The notes below the pieces were generated by a model. It saw only the letters and a list, made by a program, of their open reading frames with translations. It did not search any database and was not told the DNA's origin. The translations under genes were made by a program, and so were the position numbers. 22,138 nt of DNA, taken from positions 1-22,138 of the forward strand of contig CAZNDG010000045.1 of NCBI GenBank assembly GCA_964571695.1, written 5' to 3'. The stretch comes from UBA8958 sp964571695 (GTDB taxonomy: Bacteria > Desulfobacterota > Syntrophia > Syntrophales > UBA8958). Of the stretch, positions 7,184 to 14,406 are shown in pieces (position 1 is the first letter of the stretch; every line of letters starts with the position of its first letter).

Positions 7184-7425
7184 CTCTCATTCTCCTCGCG
7201 TAGCTCTTCCAGGGTCGGAGGCCTTCCCGCTGGCCGCACGCGCAGTTCGAGACCAAGATATGCGAGTATCCGGAAGAGCTTGCGCACGCCGATTTCCCGT
7301 ACCATCCCGCTTTCGATCTGCCCGATGGTCGTCCGGCTCATGCCCAGCGCCTTGGCCAGCCCGGCCTGGGAAAGCTTCCGGCTCTTGCGGACCTTTTTGA
7401 TTTCATTGCCGATGATGAAAAGCAT
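7180..7425 (-). CDS. hipB: HipB-like XRE-family transcriptional regulator (antitoxin, now without its toxin)
   Basis: An 81-residue protein with a Cro/C1-type helix-turn-helix: KLSQAGLAKALGMSRTTIGQ, residues about 17-36. It is the DNA-binding antitoxin and autorepressor partner of HipA-type kinases. It appears intact, while the overlapping hipA is a remnant. No Shine-Dalgarno precedes ATG 7425, and the predicted promoter places the transcript start at or next to the A of this ATG, so the mRNA may be leaderless. The C-terminus (PTLEELREENER) is charged and possibly flexible. Confidence 0.78.
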   Translation of the reverse strand: MLFIIGNEIKKVRKSRKLSQAGLAKALGMSRTTIGQIESGMVREIGVRKLFRILAYLGLELRVRPAGRPPTLEELREENER

Positions 7426-7431
7426 ATAAGC

Positions 7432-7481
7432 ATGATATACGATGCATTATGGAGGTCAAGCCTTAATATGCATCGAATATG
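7432..7481 (-). promoter_or_regulatory. promoter and inverted-repeat operator of the hipB-like gene
   Basis: On the minus strand, TTGACC (7459-7454) and TATCAT (7437-7432) are spaced by 16 bases, each 5 of 6 to consensus. They are bracketed by two imperfect inverted arms, GATATACGATGCATTAT (7434-7450) and AATATGCATCGAATATG (7465-7481), sharing an exact CGATGCAT/ATGCATCG core. The inner arm covers the -10 and spacer; the outer lies upstream of the -35. This is how an autorepressor would block polymerase. Confidence 0.55.
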
Positions 7482-7595
7482 CTGCATTGTACCCTTTGTG
7501 CCGCATTGGGACAAACTTACTTATCAATCTTCCTTATTCGTAGTCCATGTTTTCCCACTGGAAATATCTTCCATAATGGCGCACCATAATTATTC

Positions 7596-7624
7596 TTGAC
7601 AATTATAAAATTCAATTTTAGAAT
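7596..7624 (+). promoter_or_regulatory. near-consensus sigma-70 promoter for the ATPase gene, implying a leaderless transcript
   Basis: TTGACA (7596-7601), 17 bases, TAGAAT (7619-7624): eleven of twelve hexamer bases match consensus. The expected start, about 7 bases further on, coincides with ATG 7632, which opens into the normal family N-terminus MYIPR. A TTG codon that could be taken as an upstream start is in fact the -35 box. Confidence 0.65.
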
Positions 7625-7631
7625 ATGCAGA

Positions 7632-8837
7632 ATGTATATTCCCCGTTTTCTGAAGACCACCATGACCAGAGCTGCCGACCAATTTCCGGCTGTGATCCTC
7701 ACCGGTCCGCGCCAGTCTGGAAAGACGACCTTCTTGCAACAGGAATTTGACGACGCCACCGCTTATGCCAGCCTTGATGACCCTTTTACCCGGGATTTTG
7801 CCCGCCATGATCCTCAGGGCTTCCTCGCTGCATTTGGCGATAAAACCGTCATCCTCGACGAGGTCCAGTATGTTCCGGAGCTCTTCCCCTATCTGAAGAT
7901 CCGCATCGATCAAGACCGGCGCCGCTACGGGAAATGGCTGCTCACCGGTTCGCAGCAGTTTTCAATGATGAAGAATGTCACCGAATCATTGGCTGGGAGG
8001 ATCGCTATCCTCAATCTGCTGCCTTTCAGCATCCTCGAATTCAGGAAAGAAGGAGATGATGCGCTGGAAAACAGCATCTGGAATGGCGGTTATCCGGAAC
8101 CGGCCCTGGCTGGCGAAAAACGGGATTTATGGGTCAGCTCCTACATCCAGACTTACCTGGAACGGGATGTTCGTCAACTGCAAAATATAAGAGATCTCAG
8201 AAGCTTCGAATTATTTTTGGGATTGACGGCGGCCTTTCATTCTCAAATGTTCAATGCCGCGGCTATCGCGGGACAATGCGGTGTGACCCTTCCCACCGTA
8301 AAGTCCTGGACCGGCGTTCTGGAAGCATCCTGGCTGATTTATAAACTACCGCCCTGGTTCAAAAATTATGGGAAGCGACTGGTGAAAACGCCGAAGAGTT
8401 ATTTCCTGGACACCGCTTTGATCTGCAGCCTGACAAAACAACCGGACGGTCCATCCGCGCTGGCCGGCGCTATGGGAGGCGCCTTGATGGAAGGATTTAT
8501 TGTTAGTGAGACAGTCAAGGTCTTTACTTTGAACGGCAGCAAGCCGGATATCTATTTCTGGCGTTCACACGACGGTTTGGAAGTGGACCTGCTGATCCAA
8601 TGCAACGGCAAACTTGTCCCCGTTGAGATCAAGCTGACGGCAACACCAAACATCAATCATATCAAGCCATTACAGAAATTCAAAACCCTGGCTGGGGCTG
8701 ATGCGGCCGAGACCGGCATCCTGGTTTGTCGCGTTGCCCGGGAAACTCCCATGCCCATGAACAACATTGCCATGCCATGGCATAAATATCCGGGCTGGTT
8801 GATGAAGGTCATCCAATCTCCTGGGGCCATGACCTGA
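7632..8837 (+). CDS. AAA ATPase with C-terminal DUF4143 nuclease-like domain
   Basis: A complete 401-residue member of the widespread AAA_14/DUF4143 family; the cellular role is unknown. Walker A is LTGPRQSGKTTF (about 25-36), Walker B is KTVILDEVQY (about 79-88), and the LLTGSQQFSMMKN sensor-like strand follows. The C-terminal half has the DUF4143 pattern, ending in WRSHDGLEVDLLI...LVPVEIK. This reads as the acidic and ExK residues of a PD-(D/E)XK-like fold, suggesting nucleic acid as substrate (inference). The start is set at ATG 7632 (MYIPRF), the usual start of the family. No ribosome-binding site precedes it, in line with the promoter position. It stands alone, flanked by toxin-gene remains. 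Confidence 0.82.
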   Translation: MYIPRFLKTTMTRAADQFPAVILTGPRQSGKTTFLQQEFDDATAYASLDDPFTRDFARHDPQGFLAAFGDKTVILDEVQYVPELFPYLKIRIDQDRRRYGKWLLTGSQQFSMMKNVTESLAGRIAILNLLPFSILEFRKEGDDALENSIWNGGYPEPALAGEKRDLWVSSYIQTYLERDVRQLQNIRDLRSFELFLGLTAAFHSQMFNAAAIAGQCGVTLPTVKSWTGVLEASWLIYKLPPWFKNYGKRLVKTPKSYFLDTALICSLTKQPDGPSALAGAMGGALMEGFIVSETVKVFTLNGSKPDIYFWRSHDGLEVDLLIQCNGKLVPVEIKLTATPNINHIKPLQKFKTLAGADAAETGILVCRVARETPMPMNNIAMPWHKYPGWLMKVIQSPGAMT

Positions 8838-8918
8838 CGCTACATGGTTTTTCGCATAGCCCTGACCCCGTAATATGCCGACCCTGTAATCTGCTCAATA
8901 TTATTTTACATTTCATAA

Positions 8919-9044
8919 CTTTCAGGATCTTGCAGTACAGCAGAGATTCAGGCAGGCGGGGAAAAGAATCAAGACATCATAGCCGTTTCCCAGGATATAG
9001 ACGAGGCCATAAAGGTTTACCGGGAAGGTATCCCAACGCAATGA
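8919..9044 (+). pseudogene. remnant of the antitoxin gene of the following PIN toxin
   Basis: A frame open from a stop at 8916-8918 encodes a tail including DIIAVSQDIDEAIKVYREGI. It ends with TGA at 9042-9044, overlapping the PIN gene's ATG as ATGA. The overlap and the helix-rich charged tail are what one expects of a small antitoxin paired with a COG1569-type PIN toxin. There is no start codon or N-terminal DNA-binding part. Family assignment is tentative. Confidence 0.35.
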
Positions 9045-9449
9045 TCCGTATTGTCCTGGATGCCAATCAGTTTGTCAGTGCTCTCATGAAACCGGCTTCT
9101 AATCCGTCGAAAATCCTGTCGCTGATCGAAACAGACCGGATTCCCTCCTCATGTCAGAGGCGGTTATTACGGAGATTGATGCGGTGCTCCGATATCCGAA
9201 AATCGTACAACGCCACGGTAAAAGCTCCGAATATCTTGATTTGTTTATCAAAAGGCTCCGTTCCATTTCTATGATGACGGAAGGAAATTTCGGGGTGGAT
9301 GCCATTCAGAATGATCCCGCGGATAATCGTTATCTGGAGTGTGCAGTAAGGGGAAAGCCGATTTTATCCTCTCCGGTGATCATCATCTGACGGATCTGCA
9401 ATCTTTCCAGGTGATTCCCATTGTGACGCCCCAGGTTTTCATGGTGTAA
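9041..9449 (+). pseudogene. PIN-domain toxin gene (COG1569-like) broken by two frameshifts
   Basis: Three frames read in order give one PIN protein. MIRIVLDANQFVSALMKPAS (from ATG 9041) carries the first Asp. MSEAVITEIDAVLRYPKIVQ (from about 9151) carries the second acidic residue, and this segment includes NDPADNRYLECA. SGDHHLTDLQSFQVIPIVTP (to TAA 9447-9449) carries the last Asp. Restoring one base near 9141-9150 and one G near 9357-9360 would rejoin everything. Two single-base losses within 220 bases suggest either real decay or low-quality sequence. Confidence 0.65.
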
Positions 9450-9479
9450 ACCTCATCCTTGCTGTAAATAACCGCGGAC

Positions 9480-9503
9480 TGGTGAAAATCACCACTATGT
9501 GGT
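9480..9503. repeat. overlapping inverted repeats upstream of the pilin promoter
   Basis: TGGTGA-AAA-TCACCA (9480-9494) overlaps ACCAC-TAT-GTGGT (9491-9503), so the two hairpins share bases and exclude each other. Alternatively, they give repeated TGGTGA/TGTGGT half-sites for a dimeric activator. They lie about 130 bases upstream of the pilin transcript start, within reach of a sigma-54 enhancer-binding protein. Function is speculative. Confidence 0.35.
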
Positions 9504-9608
9504 CATGAATTCAGAGAAGGAGAAGGGGATCATTAAGAGATAATTGAAATATGCCTTGAATTCAAAAGCTTTAAAAAATTAACTTTACAAGATATATTAT
9601 TTGGTCAT

Positions 9609-9624
9609 TGGCACGACCGTTGCT
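9609..9624 (+). promoter_or_regulatory. sigma-54 promoter of the first pilin gene
   Basis: TGGCACG-ACCG-TTGCT matches the -24/-12 consensus (TGGCACG, four bases, TTGCW) without a mismatch. The expected start near 9636 gives a leader of about 20 bases to the pilin ATG. PilA genes are classically sigma-54 dependent under PilR, which fits. No PilS/PilR genes are in the window. The upstream stretch (about 9536-9605) is strongly AT-rich, suitable for DNA bending. Confidence 0.88.
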
Positions 9625-9656
9625 TGGATTAAGGCATACTTTTCTAAGGTGAATTA

Positions 9657-10031
9657 ATGACGGAGATGTCTTGTAGGAAAAGAGCTGTCAAGGGGTTTAC
9701 GCTTATCGAACTTATGATCGTAATTGCTATCATCGGTATCTTGGCGGCAATTGCCATTCCCCAATTCAGTGCATATAGGCAAAGAGGTTACAACACAAAT
9801 GCAAGGTCTGATCTTAAGAATGCATACACAGCCGCGCAGGCTTTTTTCAGCGATTCACCTGCCGCCAGCCTTACTGATGTAAATGCATTGACAGGCTACG
9901 GATTCAAATCTTCTTCCTTAGTAACGACAAACGCTTCAGGAGATATTAATTCATTAGCCGTCAGCTCATACCACAGCAGTGGGACGAAAACATATTCGAC
10001 AGACAGTAGCGGGGTAATAAGTCCAGAATAA
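9657..10031 (+). CDS. pilA: type IV pilin (PilA-like), first of a tandem pair
   Basis: Major-pilin-like subunit, 124 residues. A 13-residue positively charged leader ends in Gly, followed by the class III N-terminal helix FTLIELMIVIAIIGILAAIA. The prepilin peptidase site is KG/FTLIEL, with Glu5 of the mature chain present. The mature chain is 111 residues, short like Geobacter PilA plus a small globular domain, Ser/Thr-rich and without cysteines, so no disulfide loop. Aromatics at mature positions 1, 24, 27, 32 and 51 coincide with those of G. sulfurreducens PilA. AAGGTG (9646-9651) is the ribosome site. The sigma-54 promoter lies directly upstream. A near-twin gene follows after 109 bases. 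No pilus assembly genes are in view. Confidence 0.93.
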   Translation: MTEMSCRKRAVKGFTLIELMIVIAIIGILAAIAIPQFSAYRQRGYNTNARSDLKNAYTAAQAFFSDSPAASLTDVNALTGYGFKSSSLVTTNASGDINSLAVSSYHSSGTKTYSTDSSGVISPE

Positions 10032-10140
10032 TTTTGTATTCAGGAAGGGGGGAGGATAGAGTTAGTTCGGTAAATTTGTATAATATTAGTAGTTAATAGG
10101 TTCAAAATCCAAAAAAACATTGAAAGGAGAACAAGGAATA

Positions 10141-10515
10141 ATGAAAGTATTTCGTAAAAGAAAAGGGCAGAAGGGTTTCACCCTCATCGAGCTCATGATC
10201 GTTATCGCGATCATCGGTATCCTGGCAGCCATCGCCATCCCGCAGTTCACGGCGTACAGGACCAGGGGTTACAATGCGGCGGCGAATGCGGATGTTAAGA
10301 ATGCCTATACGGCAGCGCAGGCGTTTTTCAGTGATTCGCCGTCAGCAAGCATCACTGGTATCGCAGTTCTGGCAGGAAACTATGGATTTAAATCGACAGC
10401 TAATGTAACAGCAGCGGCGACAGGTTACAGCACGAACCTTTCCATTACGGCAAGTCATGCCAGCGGCAACAAGACTTATTCAACAGACAGCTCAGGAACA
10501 ATTTCATCAAATTAG
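10141..10515 (+). CDS. pilA: type IV pilin (PilA-like), second of a tandem pair
   Basis: Also 124 residues: a 12-residue basic leader (MKVFRKRKGQKG), the same FTLIELMIVIAIIGILAAIA helix and Glu5, and a mature chain of 112 residues. It shares with the first pilin NAYTAAQAFFSDSP and the end KTYSTDSSG, but differs in the middle (ITGIAVLAGN). It is Ser/Thr-rich with no cysteine. Its codons are clearly richer in G/C at third positions than those of the first copy, although the N-terminal peptides are nearly identical. ATG 10141 is chosen with AAAGGAG at 10123-10129; an in-frame TTG at 10120 lies upstream of this site. A TATAAT at 10079-10084 has no good -35, so independent transcription is uncertain. 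A strong terminator follows. Confidence 0.93.
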   Translation: MKVFRKRKGQKGFTLIELMIVIAIIGILAAIAIPQFTAYRTRGYNAAANADVKNAYTAAQAFFSDSPSASITGIAVLAGNYGFKSTANVTAAATGYSTNLSITASHASGNKTYSTDSSGTISSN

Positions 10516-10531
10516 CATAACTGCATGATGC

Positions 10532-10568
10532 AAAAAAAGGGGACAGCTAATATCTGCCCCCTTTTTTT
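10532..10568 (+). terminator. rho-independent terminator after the pilin pair
   Basis: A7 GGGG ACAG, a 7-base loop region, CTG CCCCC T7: the hairpin is followed by (and partly made of) seven Ts. It separates the pilins from the glycosyltransferase cluster, so the cluster probably needs its own promoter in 10569-10735. There a TATAAT at 10592-10597 is visible without a good -35 at normal spacing. Confidence 0.8.
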
Positions 10569-10735
10569 GTATCGAGTAAAGATGTCAATTGTATAATCTT
10601 CGTTATCACAGCCATCTACTCCGCATATATCTGGTTTCTTTATTTCGTAATGACATAAGTTTACATTTTAAACTTTACCATAATCTCATATATAAGCGGC
10701 AGCAGAGATGTGGAATAGAGCAAATCTTTGTGTGA

Positions 10736-12490
10736 ATGTCAGGTATGGATCACGCAGTGAGATTTAATAATATGAAGAATCAGAATGCTTACATGCTTGA
10801 TACCATTATTTGCCTGGTTATGGCGATGCTCATCATCTGTTGTTATTGGCAGGTGCAAAAATATGAATTCATTAATTATGACGACTATACTTTTATTGTG
10901 GAGAACAGCCATGTCCGTAATGGTTTGACAAAAGAAGGAATCAAATGGGCATTTTCGACGACGGAAGGCGCAAACTGGCATCCCCTGACGTGGCTCTCGC
11001 TCATGATGGACGCCCAGTTATATAGAGGAAATCCCGGTGGTTATCACTGGACCAATGTGCTCTTTCATATTGCCAATACAGTTTTGTTGTTCCTCTTTTT
11101 ACGTCTGAACACCGGCCATATATGGAAAAGCGCCTTTGTGGCCTCCCTGTTTGCCCTTCATCCTTTACATGTCGAATCCGTTGCCTGGATATCGGAACGT
11201 AAGGATGTCCTTGGCGCTTTCTTCTGGATGATAACTTTGTTGTTTTACGCAAGGTATGTCAAGAGACGAACCGTCATGGGATATATTTCTTTCTTTGTCT
11301 TTTTTATCTTGGGACTGATGTCCAAGCCGATGGTCATGACCTTGCCTTTTGTTTTGTTGCTTCTTGATGAATGGCCGCTTAAACATCTAAGATTTAAGGA
11401 GATGCAGATTAATAACAAGAAGTTTTTTGGGGGGGATGACCATTTTTACCTGCGAGAAAAAATTCCCCCGATCATTTGTTCTATTGTTTGTGGGCTTGTT
11501 GCCCTTTATACACAGAAAAAAGGGGGGGCACTACTACCATTCGATTATCTTCACTTGGATAGTCGTTTGGCAAACGCAGTGATGTCTTATGTTTATTATC
11601 TTTATAAGATGATCTGGCCGTGTTCGCTGGCACTATTTTATCCCCATCCTGGTTTGTGGCCTTTTGGAATGGTATTGATGTCGGGTTTCACACTTTTGGC
11701 TATTACTATAGGTACTTGGGTTTCTAAACGATCGTATTTAAAAGCAGGCTGGCTTTGGTATATGGGTACGCTTATCCCTGTCATTGGTCTGATCCAGGTG
11801 GGAAAACAGGCCATGGCAGATCGTTATACTTATCTACCCTTGATCGGCATTTTCATAATGATCGCTTGGGGTGTCCCTGATTTATGCAAGCGAACATTCA
11901 TCAAGAAATACATTCTACCTGCTGCCGCGACGATTGTTATCATTATCATGGCTGTCTTGAATTGGCATCAAATCGGCTATTGGAAAAATTCTGTTACCCT
12001 GTTTCAGCATACCCTGTCAGTTACCCGTGACAATTATGAGATACACAATAACCTTGGCGTGGTGTACTTTGATCAGCAGCAATATGAAAAGGCTTTAAGC
12101 CATTATAAGAGGGCGTTACAGATAAAACCGGGTTACGCTATCGTTTACAACAATGTCGGCAAGGTGTTGCTGGCAACTGGAGATATCGACGGCGCTATCG
12201 AGCAATTTAGTATAGCTTTGCAAAAGAATGCCACTTTGACCTATGCGAAAAGAAACTTGGCAGATGCTTTGATAAACAAGGGCGAGTACGCCAGGGCCGT
12301 TTATTATTATAAAGAACTTTTAATCGGTCATCCGGATGATCCGGAATTACATAACAATCTTGGTGTTGCCCTTGCCTATATGGGAGAGAAGGGTGAAGCT
12401 CTCGCACATTTTAAAACTGCATTACAAATAAAGCCAGACTACCATGAAGCTAGGGCAAATATGAATAATGTAGCACAGTGGAAAAAATAA
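10736..12490 (+). CDS. GT-C/TMTC-like membrane glycosyltransferase with C-terminal TPRs, copy 1
   Basis: A 584-residue polytopic membrane protein, probably in the inner membrane. The first 425 or so residues hold about ten hydrophobic segments. The acidic pair of GT-C enzymes is in the first external loop (NYDD, Asp49-Asp50), followed by WHPLTWLS, HPLHVESVAWISERKDVL and ADRYTYLPLIGIF, the hallmarks of bacterial relatives of the eukaryotic TMTC O-mannosyltransferases. The C-terminus has four TPRs (for example NNLGVVYFDQQQYEKALSHY). It is often annotated as a TPR or O-GlcNAc transferase protein, but no GT41 domain is present. The expected role is transfer of a lipid-linked sugar to protein (inference). 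The start is uncertain: ATG 10736, 10745 or 10772, none with a good ribosome site. Two G7 tracts (11429-11435, 11522-11528) lie in the coding region. Confidence 0.8.
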   Translation: MSGMDHAVRFNNMKNQNAYMLDTIICLVMAMLIICCYWQVQKYEFINYDDYTFIVENSHVRNGLTKEGIKWAFSTTEGANWHPLTWLSLMMDAQLYRGNPGGYHWTNVLFHIANTVLLFLFLRLNTGHIWKSAFVASLFALHPLHVESVAWISERKDVLGAFFWMITLLFYARYVKRRTVMGYISFFVFFILGLMSKPMVMTLPFVLLLLDEWPLKHLRFKEMQINNKKFFGGDDHFYLREKIPPIICSIVCGLVALYTQKKGGALLPFDYLHLDSRLANAVMSYVYYLYKMIWPCSLALFYPHPGLWPFGMVLMSGFTLLAITIGTWVSKRSYLKAGWLWYMGTLIPVIGLIQVGKQAMADRYTYLPLIGIFIMIAWGVPDLCKRTFIKKYILPAAATIVIIIMAVLNWHQIGYWKNSVTLFQHTLSVTRDNYEIHNNLGVVYFDQQQYEKALSHYKRALQIKPGYAIVYNNVGKVLLATGDIDGAIEQFSIALQKNATLTYAKRNLADALINKGEYARAVYYYKELLIGHPDDPELHNNLGVALAYMGEKGEALAHFKTALQIKPDYHEARANMNNVAQWKK

Positions 12491-14406
12491 GCATCGGCAA
12501 TAAAATGTTCAATATTGGCAATAAAAAATACGACCATCTAATACTTTGCATTTTGTTGTCGATCGCTGTTTTATCTGTTTACTGGCAGGTGCAGAATTTT
12601 GAATTTCTAAATTTTGACGATCATGCTTATGTGTCGGGAAGACCGGAAGTCCTTTCAGGGCTAACTATCGATAACATTGCCTGGTCATTTTCCACGACCG
12701 AGGCAGGTTTCTGGCATCCCATGACCTGGTTGTCGCTGATGTTGGATTATGAATTATATGGTTTAAACGCAGGCGGTTATCACTGGACTAATCTTTTGCT
12801 TCATCTGGCCAGCACGCTTCTCCTCTTTTCTTTCTTTCTCAAGACGACCGGCGCTTTATGGAAAAGTGGTCTTGTGGCGGTCTTATTTGCTTTACATCCA
12901 TTGCACATCGAATCCGTGGCATGGATTGCCGAGCGTAAGGATGTGTTAAGTGGTTTTTTTGGGATGTTAACCATGGTCACCTACACATATTACCTTGGCA
13001 GACCGTGTCTTAACCGATATTTCTCGGTTTTATTTGTCTTCCTGTTAGGTTTGATGTCCAAGCCGATGCTCGTTACCTTGCCCTTCGTTCTGTTGCTTTT
13101 GGATTTCTGGCCGTTGAAACGTCTTAACTTTGATAACGAGCACGATGGCAGACATTATTCAGTAAGTAAGAAAATAAAAAAAATAGGTTTGGAGAAAGTT
13201 CCTCTTCTTGCGTTGTCATTAATATTCAGCCTCCTGACTTATATGGCGGAACGAGATGTAGGCGCTCTATCCGAAACGGGGGCGCTGCCAATGATCGATA
13301 GGCTGATAAATGCACTTGTTGCTTATGTCGTCTATCTTTATAAAATGATCTATCCTTTCGATCTTGCGATTTTTTACCCACATCCAGTCGCGTGGCCACT
13401 TTGGAAAGGGCTGCTATGTTCATTGTTGCTGGTAATGATTACGGTAATGGTCTTCATCCACCTTAAGAAAAGACCGTATCTATTTGTGGGCTGGTTTTGG
13501 TACATTGGAACGCTGATCCCCGTGATTGGCCTGGTGCAGGTGGGCGCTCATGCCTTTGCTGACCGTTACACATACATACCACTGATTGGTATCTTTGTGG
13601 TGTGCGTTTGGGGAATAGCGGACTTGGCAATGCATTGGCAACTGCGCAAAGAATCAATAATTATAGTTGCTTCTTTATACATTCTTTTTATAGCGTCTGT
13701 GACGCATGTACAATTAGGATATTGGCAAACGAATGAAAAACTCTTCCGTCATGCCATCGAGGTAACAGATAATAATTTCATTGCCCATGGAAGTCTTGCC
13801 TTGGCGCTGGTTGCAAATAAACAATATGATGAGGCAAACGACCACTTTAAGGAGGCGTTGCGAATAAGGCCTGATTATGCGCCGACCTACCAATTCTGGG
13901 GTTTATCTATGCTTCGTCAAGGGAAACGGGACGAAGCTATTCAATTATTTTATCGGGCTTTGGAAATCAACCCGGATTTTTTAGAGGTGCGCTATCGTCT
14001 TATTGAAATCCTACCAGAAGCGAAGCGATTTAGTGAAACCGCAGATCAGTTTCGCGCCATTCTTAATAAAAAGCCTGAAGACTGTCCAACACGCAGTAAG
14101 TATGCCATAATGTTGGTTAATAACGGGCAATCTAAGGAAGCCATGGTGGAATTCAAGAAGGTTGTTCAATTATGTCCAACCTATGCCGGCTCCCGGAACA
14201 ATCTGGGGGTAATCCTGTACCGACAAGGACAACTTGACGAGGCCATCGAACATTTTCGGGAGGCGATTAGGTTGCAACCCAAATTTGCGAATGCCCACCA
14301 TTTTCTTGGCAGGGCGTTACAACAAAAGGGAATGATAACCGCAGGCCAGGTTCATTTATTAAAGGCTGCTGAAATTAATCCAGATTATGGTGCTAAGAAT
14401 CACTGA
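12478..14406 (+). CDS. GT-C/TMTC-like membrane glycosyltransferase with C-terminal TPRs, copy 2
   Basis: 642 residues, the longest copy. It has the same membrane half as copy 1, with the acidic pair NFDD (Asp47-Asp48), FWHPMTWLS, HPLHIESVAWIAERKDVL and ADRYTYIPLIGIF. The TPR half is longer, about six repeats; the third (around RLIEILPEAKRFSETADQF) is degenerate. The GTG start at 12478 overlaps the end of copy 1 by 13 bases, suggesting coupled translation. An alternative ATG at 12505 would remove nine residues; neither has a clear ribosome site. The extra repeats imply a different or larger protein partner than the other copies, if TPRs select substrates (inference). Confidence 0.8.
   Translation: MEKISIGNKMFNIGNKKYDHLILCILLSIAVLSVYWQVQNFEFLNFDDHAYVSGRPEVLSGLTIDNIAWSFSTTEAGFWHPMTWLSLMLDYELYGLNAGGYHWTNLLLHLASTLLLFSFFLKTTGALWKSGLVAVLFALHPLHIESVAWIAERKDVLSGFFGMLTMVTYTYYLGRPCLNRYFSVLFVFLLGLMSKPMLVTLPFVLLLLDFWPLKRLNFDNEHDGRHYSVSKKIKKIGLEKVPLLALSLIFSLLTYMAERDVGALSETGALPMIDRLINALVAYVVYLYKMIYPFDLAIFYPHPVAWPLWKGLLCSLLLVMITVMVFIHLKKRPYLFVGWFWYIGTLIPVIGLVQVGAHAFADRYTYIPLIGIFVVCVWGIADLAMHWQLRKESIIIVASLYILFIASVTHVQLGYWQTNEKLFRHAIEVTDNNFIAHGSLALALVANKQYDEANDHFKEALRIRPDYAPTYQFWGLSMLRQGKRDEAIQLFYRALEINPDFLEVRYRLIEILPEAKRFSETADQFRAILNKKPEDCPTRSKYAIMLVNNGQSKEAMVEFKKVVQLCPTYAGSRNNLGVILYRQGQLDEAIEHFREAIRLQPKFANAHHFLGRALQQKGMITAGQVHLLKAAEINPDYGAKNH

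Noticed and set aside
6885..7256. 123-codon leftward frame as a gene of its own
   Set aside because: Its first part is out of frame with hipA and low in sense. Only the last 30 or so residues are meaningful, as the shifted continuation of hipA.
7596..7631. TTG start and 12 extra residues for the DUF4143 ATPase
   Set aside because: The TTG is part of a near-perfect -35 box, and the family begins at MYIPR.
10056..10084. Sigma-70 promoter for the second pilin
   Set aside because: TATAAT at 10079-10084 is perfect, but no acceptable -35 lies at 16-18 bases, so it is not listed as a feature.
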